64,000 bases of DNA from Bradyrhizobium iriomotense (lineage in GTDB: Bacteria > Pseudomonadota > Alphaproteobacteria > Rhizobiales > Xanthobacteraceae): the NCBI RefSeq assembly GCF_018130765.1, contig NZ_JAFCJZ010000002.1:434001-498000 (forward strand). The letters are read 5' to 3'. The notes below the pieces were generated by a model. That model worked only from the letters and a program-made list of their open reading frames with translations, did no database searches and was not told the DNA's origin. The translations under genes and the position numbers were made by a program. Positions 56,945-64,000 of the stretch are shown here, in pieces. How positions within the stretch are numbered: position 1 is the stretch's first letter; every line of letters begins with the position of its first letter.

Positions 56945-58795
56945 ATGAATAGCGTGACTATAGCTCGATATTGCTACGCATTGATGTTTGCAGCTCTCGT
57001 CACATGCGCGCCGGCGCAGGCCGAGAAGCGCGTCGCGCTCGTCATCGGCAATTCCGCCTACAAGAGCGTGCCGAAGCTTGCCAATCCGGCGAATGACGCC
57101 GGCTTGATCGGCGGCATGCTGCGGAAAGCCGGCTTCGACACGGTCGACGTCAGGCAGGACCTGAGCGCGCCCGAAATGCGCAAGGCGCTGCGTGAGTTCG
57201 GCGCGCGGACGCGCGATGCCGATGTCGCCGTGATTTACTACGCAGGCCACGGCCTTGAAGTGGACGGCACCAACTACCTGATCCCGACCGATGCGGCCCT
57301 CGAGACCGATACCGACGTTTACGACGAAGCATTGCCGATCGATCGCGTGCTGGTGAGCATCGAGCCCGCCAAGCAGCTTCGGCTCGTCATCCTCGACGCC
57401 TGCCGCGACAATCCCTTTTCGAAGACGATGAAGCGCACCGTGGCTTCGCGCGCGATCGGTCGCGGCCTTGCCAAGGTCGAGCCGACCAGTCCCAACACCA
57501 TGATCGCGTTCGCGGCCAAGGCCGGCTCGACGGCGTCCGATGGCGATTCCCGCAACAGCCCATTCGCGGTGGCGCTGAGCGAGCATTTGCCGAAACCCGG
57601 GCTCGACCTGCGCAAGGCATTCGGTTTCGTCCGCGACGATGTGCTGAGGAGCACAGCGAACAAGCAGGAACCCTTCGTCTATGGCTCGCTGGGCGGCGAT
57701 GACGTGCCGCTGGTTCCTGCCAGGCCGGTCGCGACGGGTCCGCAGGCAAATCCGCAGTCAGAACTCAGGCGAGACTACGAGCTTGCGCTTCAGCTCGCGA
57801 CGCGCGACGGCTGGGAGGCGTTTCTGGCGCAATATCCCGATGGCTTCTATGCCAACCTCGCCAAGGGGCAGCTGAACAAGATCGCTGCCGAAGAGACGCG
57901 CTCGGCGGCCGAACAAAAAGCCAAGGCGGCCGAGCAGGAAAAGGCGAGGCTGATTGCCGAGCGCGCCCAGAAGGCCGAGCAGGAGAAGGCGGCCGCGGCG
58001 GCCAAGGCGGCCGAAGATGCGCGCATCGCCGCGGAGAAGCAGAAGCAGATCGAGCAGGCGAAGGCTGAAGCGGCCGAACGCGAGCGCAAGGCGGCAGAAG
58101 CGGCGGCTGCAAAGGCGCTGGCCGAGAAGCAGGCGGCGGAAAAGGCCAAGGCCGAGCTTGCCGCAAAGCAGGCGGCCGAGAGGGCCGAGCAGGCTGCAAA
58201 GCCGGCGGCCGATCGGCAGCTGCCCGAAGTCGAAAACCAGAAGGTCGCCGCACTCTCGCCTGCGCCGACATCGACGTTGTCCGCAACTGATTTGACAAAA
58301 TCCGTTCAGGGCGAATTGCGCCGCGTCGGCTGCCTCTCCGCCGTCCCTGATGGTGATTGGAACACCGCGTCGCAGCGCTCGCTGGCGCTCTTCAACAAAT
58401 ATGCTGGTACCCAGTTCGATGTGAAGTTCGCGAGCTACGACGCACTCAACGGGCTGAAAGCGAAGCCCGGCCGGGTCTGCCCGCTCGTGTGCAATTTCGG
58501 CTTTAGGGCCGACGGCGATCAATGCGCGAAGATCACGTGCCGCGCCGGATATCAGGTCAGCGAAGACAACGAATGCGAAAAGATTCCAGAGAGGAAGCCG
58601 TCTCCTGCCGCTCGTAGCGAGCCCCGAAAAAGAGACCAGGATCGCAGAGATGCCGAATCCGCAGCGCCGAAGTCGCAAGCGTCAGGACAGATGGTCTGCG
58701 GCGGCGCGGGATGCCGACCCGTCGCAAAGGGGTGCCGTCTCGGAACGACGAAGCTCAACAACGGGGTCACCGCCACCACCGAGATATGCAATTAG
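56945..58795 (+). CDS. Exported caspase-fold (peptidase C14) protein, paralogue 2
   Basis: 616 aa, 24 bp after paralogue 1 and colinear with it: signal peptide (ends APAQA-E), caspase domain with His102 (VIYYAGHGLEVDG) and Cys153 (VILDACRDNPF), coiled coil, peptidoglycan-binding-like stretch ELRRVGCLSAVPDGDWNTASQ and Cys-rich tail. Several stretches are almost identical to paralogue 1 at DNA level, for example about 57775-57890, while the signal peptides and extreme C-termini differ. A recent tandem duplication or gene conversion is likely. No obvious Shine-Dalgarno, so translation may depend on the upstream gene. Confidence 0.88.
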   Translation: MNSVTIARYCYALMFAALVTCAPAQAEKRVALVIGNSAYKSVPKLANPANDAGLIGGMLRKAGFDTVDVRQDLSAPEMRKALREFGARTRDADVAVIYYAGHGLEVDGTNYLIPTDAALETDTDVYDEALPIDRVLVSIEPAKQLRLVILDACRDNPFSKTMKRTVASRAIGRGLAKVEPTSPNTMIAFAAKAGSTASDGDSRNSPFAVALSEHLPKPGLDLRKAFGFVRDDVLRSTANKQEPFVYGSLGGDDVPLVPARPVATGPQANPQSELRRDYELALQLATRDGWEAFLAQYPDGFYANLAKGQLNKIAAEETRSAAEQKAKAAEQEKARLIAERAQKAEQEKAAAAAKAAEDARIAAEKQKQIEQAKAEAAERERKAAEAAAAKALAEKQAAEKAKAELAAKQAAERAEQAAKPAADRQLPEVENQKVAALSPAPTSTLSATDLTKSVQGELRRVGCLSAVPDGDWNTASQRSLALFNKYAGTQFDVKFASYDALNGLKAKPGRVCPLVCNFGFRADGDQCAKITCRAGYQVSEDNECEKIPERKPSPAARSEPRKRDQDRRDAESAAPKSQASGQMVCGGAGCRPVAKGCRLGTTKLNNGVTATTEICN

Positions 58796-58799
58796 CATC

Positions 58800-58886
58800 G
58801 TAGCCCGGATGAGCGCAGCGACATCCGGGGCCGCACTGCAATCTTGCGAGAGTTGTCCCGGGTGTCGCTTCGCTCACCCGGGCTAC
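58800..58886. repeat. Palindromic repeat, family B, downstream of the caspase pair
   Basis: GTAGCCCGGATGAGCGCAGC and GACATCCGGG at the left; CCCGGGTGTCGCTTCGCTC and ACCCGGGCTAC at the right. Lies between the convergent caspase-2 and M20 genes and probably ends transcription from both. Confidence 0.9.
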
Positions 58887-58909
58887 AAGCTTTGCAAATG
58901 CTGCGTCAG

Positions 58910-60079
58910 CTACGCCGGCATCCGCGTCTCGATCATGCGCACCCAGAACGAGGCGCCGTGGCCGAGGATGTTGTCGTTGAAGACATAGGCCGGGTGGTGG
59001 CACTCGTTGCCGTCGCCCATGCCGACCAGCACCATGGCCCCGGGACGCGCTTCAAGCATGAACGAAAAGTCCTCGGCGCCCATCATCGGGATGAACTTGT
59101 CGTTGACGCGCTCAGTGCCGACGATGTCGCGGGCGACGTCGGCGGCAAGGCCGGCCTCGCGCGCATGGTTCATCGTCACCGGATACATCCGCGTGTACTT
59201 CGTCTCGGCCGAACCGCCATAGGCGCGGGCGACGCTGTCGGCGACCTCGCCGATGCGGCGCTCGACGAGATCGCGCACTTCAGGATCGAGTGTGCGCACG
59301 GTGCCGGCGAGTTCGGCGACTTCAGGAATGATGTTGAAGGCGGTGCCGGCGTGGAACTGGGTGATCGAGATGACGGCCGATTTGAGCGGGTCGACATTGC
59401 GCGAGACGATCGACTGAAGCGCGTTGACGATCTGCGATCCGATCAGGACGCTGTCGACCGATTTGTGCGGGCCGGCGCCGGCATGGCCGCCCTTGCCATT
59501 GACGATGATCTGGATGTTGTCGGAGGAGGCGAGCATCGCGCCCGGCGTGGTTGCGAAATGGCCTTCGGGCAGGCCGGGCATGTTGTGCATGCCGTAGACC
59601 TCCTGGATGTTCCAGCGCGTCATCAGGCCGTCGTCGACCATCGCCTTGCCGCCGCCACCACCTTCCTCGGCGGGCTGGAAGATCATGATCGCGGTGCCGT
59701 CGAAATTGCGCGTTTCGGCGAGATATTTGGCGGCGCCGAGCAGCATCGCGGTGTGGCCGTCATGGCCGCAGGCGTGCATCTTGCCGGGCACCTTCGAGGC
59801 GTAGGGCACGCCCGACGTCTCCATGATCGGCAGCGCGTCCATGTCGGCGCGCAGGCCAATGGTCTTGCCGGAGGCCGACTTGCGGCCGCGGATCACGCCG
59901 ACCACGCCGGTGCGGCCGATGCCCGTCACCACCTCGTCGCAGCCGAACTCGCGCAGCTTGTCGGCGACGATGCCGGCGGTGCGGTGGACTTCGTAGAGCA
60001 GCTCCGGGTTCTCGTGGAAGTCATGGCGCCAGGCGGCCATTTCGTCGGAGAGGGCGGCGATGCGGTTGACGATGGGCAT
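58910..60079 (-). CDS. M20 family amidohydrolase (aminoacylase/hippurate-hydrolase type)
   Basis: 389 aa. Di-metal peptidase: WRHDFHENPELLYEVHRTAGIV at the N-terminus, ACGHDGHTAMLLGAAKYL (metal-binding CGHDxH), FQPAEEGGGGGKAMVDDGL with catalytic Glu pair, GMHNMPGLPEG, and the dimerisation domain about 180-300. It hydrolyses N-acyl amino acids or amides such as hippurate; exact substrate unknown. ATG 60079 (MPIVNRIAAL) chosen; upstream frame runs into the repeat at 60103. Confidence 0.93.
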   Translation of the reverse strand: MPIVNRIAALSDEMAAWRHDFHENPELLYEVHRTAGIVADKLREFGCDEVVTGIGRTGVVGVIRGRKSASGKTIGLRADMDALPIMETSGVPYASKVPGKMHACGHDGHTAMLLGAAKYLAETRNFDGTAIMIFQPAEEGGGGGKAMVDDGLMTRWNIQEVYGMHNMPGLPEGHFATTPGAMLASSDNIQIIVNGKGGHAGAGPHKSVDSVLIGSQIVNALQSIVSRNVDPLKSAVISITQFHAGTAFNIIPEVAELAGTVRTLDPEVRDLVERRIGEVADSVARAYGGSAETKYTRMYPVTMNHAREAGLAADVARDIVGTERVNDKFIPMMGAEDFSFMLEARPGAMVLVGMGDGNECHHPAYVFNDNILGHGASFWVRMIETRMPA

Positions 60080-60102
60080 GGGGGATCCGTTTTTGATTGG
60101 TT

Positions 60103-60180
60103 GTAGCCCGGATGAGCGAAGCGACATCCGGGATCTTTCGCGGGAGATTTCCCGGGTATCGCTGCGCTCACCCGGGCTAC
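60103..60180. repeat. Palindromic repeat, family B, between purB and the M20 gene
   Basis: Left arm GTAGCCCGGATGAGCGAAGC and GACATCCGGGA; right arm TCCCGGGTATCGCTGCGCTC and ACCCGGGCTAC. Almost the same as 38737-38814. It begins 12 bp after the purB stop codon on that strand and may be its terminator. Confidence 0.9.
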
Positions 60181-60191
60181 GGATGTGACGC

Positions 60192-61499
<1,308 letters not shown>

Positions 61500-61870
61500 T
61501 GGACTGCTCCAGGAAGGTGGGCGGGCGACCCGAGGGGGCGCGACCTGCCAAAATGCTTTTTACGCCGTGATTTAACAGAGCGGGCAAGGCGAAACAAACG
61601 GTCTGGGCCCCGGCAGAGGGGGATCGCCGAGCTATCCACCGGACCGGCCGGCAGGGGTGGCGGCGCCGGGCCGCAAATATTAACTGTCAATCACGGATCA
61701 TTGACTGACAGATATTGAAATCTGTCAGCGAGACGTGTATATCCGTTCCCGGACGCTCCGATTGGGCGTCCCGCGGCCATCCTGCCAGGGGAGCCCGAGG
61801 TCCGAAAAACCAGCGGATCGAGGGACGTAATTGAGCGGTAGGAGCCGTGGACGAATGGAGACTTAAGACA
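61500..61870. other. 371-bp gap upstream of purB and the small ORF/TetR genes
   Basis: Holds the purB promoter (leftward) and control region of the rightward small ORF and tetR. The only clear element is the palindrome at 61705-61728. No Shine-Dalgarno/ORF of good quality elsewhere. A TATATC word at about 61736 could be part of a -10 box. Confidence 0.5.
61705..61728. promoter_or_regulatory. 24-bp palindrome, candidate TetR operator
   Basis: CTGACAGAT (61705-61713), 6-nt spacer, ATCTGTCAG (61720-61728): perfect 9-bp inverted repeat. It lies about 330 bp upstream of the TetR-family gene and 143 bp upstream of the small ORF, so it may be the autoregulatory operator or a site for another dimeric repressor. 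Confidence 0.55.
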
Positions 61871-61972
61871 ATGACGACCGAAATCCTCAATTTCACCGGC
61901 ACGATTGGGCATTGGCTCAATTTGCTGGTGGCGCGCCAGATCGCGGCGCAGGCTGCAAAACTGCCTCATTAG
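61871..61972 (+). CDS. Small hypothetical protein (33 aa)
   Basis: ATG at 61871 after TGGAGACTTAAGACA, ORF to TAG at 61972. Sequence MTTEILNFTGTIGHWLNLLV is moderately hydrophobic in the middle, followed by a short Ala-rich tail. It lies between the palindrome and tetR, so could be a regulated microprotein, but it is too short for a domain call and could be noncoding. Confidence 0.35.
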   Translation: MTTEILNFTGTIGHWLNLLVARQIAAQAAKLPH

Positions 61973-62059
61973 GGCGAGAGCTTTCCGAAACGACCGGTGA
62001 GGGGCGCTTCGGAATCAGCGCCGTCGCCGGGTGAACCCAAACGGGAACAAGGTGCTGGC

Positions 62060-62644
62060 ATGAATGAAGCCGTTATCCTGACGCCGGAGCGGATCCTCGA
62101 AGTCACCGAGGACGTCTTGCGGCGCTACGGAGTTGCCAAGGCCACCGTGGTTGACGTTGCCCGTGCGCTCGATGTGAGCCACGGCAGCGTCTATCGCCAT
62201 TTCCCGAGCAAGGCCTCGCTGCGCGAGGCCGTTGCCAAACGCTGGCTGGACCGCATCGATGCGCCGCTCTTGGCGATCACCAAGGAGCAGGGGCCGGCGC
62301 CTGACCGGCTCGACCGCTGGCTGCGCACACTTTTCGCAGCCAAGCGTTCGCGCGTGCTCGACGACCCCGAAATGTTCGAGACCTATCTGACCCTGGCACG
62401 TGAAGCCTGCGCGGCCGTGAAGTGCCACAAGGACACCATGATCGACCAGATCGCGGCGATCCTGACCGACGGCGTGACACAGGGCGTGTTTGCCGTGAGC
62501 GACGTCAAGGCGACTGCGCGCGCGATCTTCGATGCGACCTGCCGCTTCCACCATCCGGCGCATGCCGACGAATGGAAGGACGCGGAGCTGCCGGCGCGTG
62601 TCGATGCGACGCTCGCGCTGGTGCTGCGCGGGTTGAAAGCTTAA
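62060..62644 (+). CDS. TetR/AcrR family transcriptional regulator
   Basis: 194 aa. HTH at about 12-58 (ILEVTEDVLRRYGVAKATVVDVARALDVSHGSVYRHFPSKASLREAVAKRW). The C-terminal domain has the TetR_C-type WLRTLFAAKRSRVLDDPEMFETYLTLAREACAAV. Starts at ATG 62060 with AAGGTG upstream. Candidate operator at 61705-61728. Ligand unknown. Confidence 0.92.
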   Translation: MNEAVILTPERILEVTEDVLRRYGVAKATVVDVARALDVSHGSVYRHFPSKASLREAVAKRWLDRIDAPLLAITKEQGPAPDRLDRWLRTLFAAKRSRVLDDPEMFETYLTLAREACAAVKCHKDTMIDQIAAILTDGVTQGVFAVSDVKATARAIFDATCRFHHPAHADEWKDAELPARVDATLALVLRGLKA

Positions 62645-62662
62645 AGCCACGAGTGACGCTGC

Positions 62663-62810
62663 ACCCTCTCCCCCTGTGGGAGAGGGTGGCTTCGCGTAAG
62701 CGAAGCCGGGTGAGGGGTGTCTCTCCTCGTATGGCCCTCTCAATTCGTGTGCGCGGATAGAACCCCTCATCCGGCGCTTCGCGCCACCTTCTCCCACAAG
62801 GGGAGAAGGA
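62663..62810. repeat. Palindromic repeat, family H (ACCCTCTCCCCCTGTGGGAG type)
   Basis: ACCCTCTCCCCCTGTGGGAG, GGTGGCTTCGCGTAAGCGAAGCC and GGTGAGGGGT at the left, matched by ACCCCTCATCCGGCGCTTCG, CGCCACCTTCTCCCACAAG and GGGGAGA at the right. A large imperfect hairpin downstream of tetR; widespread in Rhizobiales. Confidence 0.87.
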
Positions 62811-62857
62811 AGAAGGCCCAAGCGGACTGCAGGCGGCGTAACCCGCGACGCTTGGAC

Positions 62858-63160
62858 TTACCCCCTTGCCTTGTGAAGAAGCGCGCCCTCGCGAACGGAG
62901 GGCGTGGCGGTTTCGTGCCTGCGCGGGTGAAACCCGCCGTTGGCCGGTACGACCGGCGGGCTCTCCGGATATGTATTGACCGCGATTTCGACGACATCCT
63001 TTGACCGCTTTCGAAGACGGTAGAATGTCAGCTCCTGCTCGAGCATGGGGCAGCGGAAGTGGACGACGGCCGTATCGGGCAGGCGGCAAAGTTCGTCGAT
63101 GAGTTCGCCTACGGTAATGATCGGGGGATGGTCGATTGCCTTGTGATGAGCCTTACTCAT
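62858..63160 (-). CDS. Hypothetical protein
   Basis: 100 aa. The start MSKAHHKAIDHPPIITVGELIDELCRLPDTAVVHFRCPMLEQELTFYRLRKRSKDVVEI looks folded; the last 30 residues are low-complexity and may derive from repeat-like DNA. GGAGGAGACATCGCC before the ATG is a strong Shine-Dalgarno, which supports a real gene. I do not recognise the family. Separate promoter from the response regulator 111 bp further along the strand's downstream side is unknown. Confidence 0.6.
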   Translation of the reverse strand: MSKAHHKAIDHPPIITVGELIDELCRLPDTAVVHFRCPMLEQELTFYRLRKRSKDVVEIAVNTYPESPPVVPANGGFHPRRHETATPSVREGALLHKARG

Positions 63161-63270
63161 GGCGATGTCTCCTCCACTCTACTCCTAACCGGGGCTGGAT
63201 GGCCTCCGTTCCATCCCGCCCGGCAGATTCAAGAGCGCCACCTCGCTCGAGGAATCCGGCAGCCCCACTG

Positions 63271-63924
63271 CTAGATCTTCGTCAGCCCGCACGTCGCGGC
63301 GAGCCGCACGAGCTGCGCATCCGTGCGCGCACCGGTCTTGGTCTTGATCAGATAGTGATAGTTCTGCACCGTCTTGACGCTGAGGTTGAGATGCGTCGCG
63401 ATCTCTTCGGTGGTGGCTCCGCCGGCGAACTGGCGCAGGATCTCGATCTCGCGTTCGCCCAGCTGGTCCAGCACCGAGCCGGTCGGTGACAGGCTGTCCT
63501 CGGCGAGGATGTGCGCGATGTCGTCGCTCATGGCGCGCTCGCCGCGGGCGACGCTGCGGATTGCGTTCACGACCGCGGACGGCTCGCTGCTCTTGGTGAC
63601 GAAGCCGGAGGCGCCGGCGCTGAAGGCCGCTTTCACCAGCACGGCCTCGTTGTGCATGGTGAAGACGAGGATGCGGGCCCGCGGGCTGCGGGCGCGGATG
63701 TTGCGGATGGCCTCCAGCCCGCTCGCGCCGGGCATCGATATATCCAGCACGACGACGTCAGGATCGTGCGCCTTGAAGGCGCCGTAGGCATCCGCGGCGT
63801 TGTCGGCTTCCGCCACGACATGCAGGTCGCCCTGGCTCTCCAGCACGCGCCGGTAGCCTTGCCGGACGATCGGGTGGTCGTCGACCAGCAGTACGGAGAT
63901 GCCTGTTGCCGCGACATCGTTCAC
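63271..63924 (-). CDS. NarL/FixJ-type response regulator
   Basis: 217 aa. Receiver domain with Asp15/Asp16, phosphoacceptor Asp61 (VVVLDISMPG), Thr and Lys111 (FVTKSS); LuxR-type HTH at about 150-210 (LGEREIEILRQFAGGATTEEIATHLNLSVKTVQNYHYLIKTKTGARTDAQLV). GTG start with GAGG upstream. The stop of the preceding kinase gene lies 7 bp ahead of it, so both form a two-component operon. Confidence 0.94.
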   Translation of the reverse strand: MNDVAATGISVLLVDDHPIVRQGYRRVLESQGDLHVVAEADNAADAYGAFKAHDPDVVVLDISMPGASGLEAIRNIRARSPRARILVFTMHNEAVLVKAAFSAGASGFVTKSSEPSAVVNAIRSVARGERAMSDDIAHILAEDSLSPTGSVLDQLGEREIEILRQFAGGATTEEIATHLNLSVKTVQNYHYLIKTKTGARTDAQLVRLAATCGLTKI

Positions 63925-63931
63925 GTCGGCC

Positions 63932-64000
63932 TCACGCGGCGAGCGGTATGGTGGCAGCGACGCTGAGGCCGCGGGTCGCAGGCTGGATCGACAGCGATCC
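63932..64000 (-). CDS. Sensor histidine kinase, C-terminal end (gene continues past the window)
   Basis: The last 22 codons are visible: GSLSIQPATRGLSVAATIPL and AA, then TGA. This matches the end of a HATPase_c domain (G-x-x-x-I-x-x-x-x-x-x-x-x-T-x-x-x-x-x-I-P). It is seven bp upstream of the response regulator start on the same strand, which supports a cognate kinase. Confidence 0.75.
   Translation of the reverse strand, partial: GSLSIQPATRGLSVAATIPLAA

Overview
The window looks like a chromosomal segment of an alphaproteobacterium in the Rhizobiales, most likely Bradyrhizobium or a close relative. Evidence is the high GC content, the alphaproteobacterial DUF1476 (F1-ATPase zeta-type inhibitor) gene, the MlotiK1-like potassium channel, the purC-purS-purQ-purL / bolA / grxD / rpsD / murI neighbourhood, and many intergenic palindromic repeats of the kind scattered through Bradyrhizobium genomes. 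This is inference from protein families and repeat style; no 16S rRNA gene is present. I see no tRNA or rRNA genes, CRISPR arrays, prophage genes or IS transposases.

Layout. 0-8 kb: end of a cyclic-nucleotide-gated K+ channel, a DUF3455 exported protein, icd with a strong terminator, a TrmJ-type RNA methyltransferase fused to a DUF559 domain, and two tandem exported TPR proteins separated by repeats. 8-18 kb: the most interesting block. An OsmC protein, an acyl-CoA-dehydrogenase-fold flavoprotein and a two-domain rhodanese run towards a sigma-54-dependent activator (bEBP). That activator is divergent from a cyanate/nitrate-type ABC transporter and cyanase (cynS). A perfect sigma-54 promoter with three 12-bp palindromic boxes lies in the divergent gap, and a second near-consensus sigma-54 promoter precedes the OsmC gene. 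18-31 kb: a PEP-mutase-like lyase with a divergent LysR regulator, then purine genes (purC, purS, purQ, purL) interspersed with corA, an orphan Bug-type binding protein, a TPR membrane protein, a DMT exporter and a thioesterase.

31-46 kb: bolA and grxD, separated by ltrA and an opposing ergothioneine pair (egtB-egtD); a macrodomain gene; two tandem class-C serine hydrolases; threonine aldolase coupled to a small antitoxin-like ORF; rpsD with its terminator; murI; a cytochrome b561 and a GST. 46-55 kb: a Popeye-like cNMP-binding membrane protein, a free-standing SecD-like exported domain, an acyl-CoA synthetase, an LVIVD-repeat protein, and an orphan sugar-type binding protein divergent from a CHASE3/PAS histidine kinase. 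55-64 kb: two tandem exported caspase-fold proteases downstream of a perfect CRP-type palindrome, an M20 amidohydrolase, purB, a TetR gene with an upstream palindrome and tiny ORF, and a NarL-type response regulator with the end of its kinase at the window edge.

Functional threads: nitrogen/sulfur scavenging (bEBP, transporter, cyanase, rhodanese, flavoprotein), de novo purine synthesis (purC, S, Q, L, B), iron-sulfur and redox handling (bolA, grxD, egtBD, cytochrome b561), and several lineage-specific tandem duplications of exported proteins (TPR, serine hydrolase, caspase).
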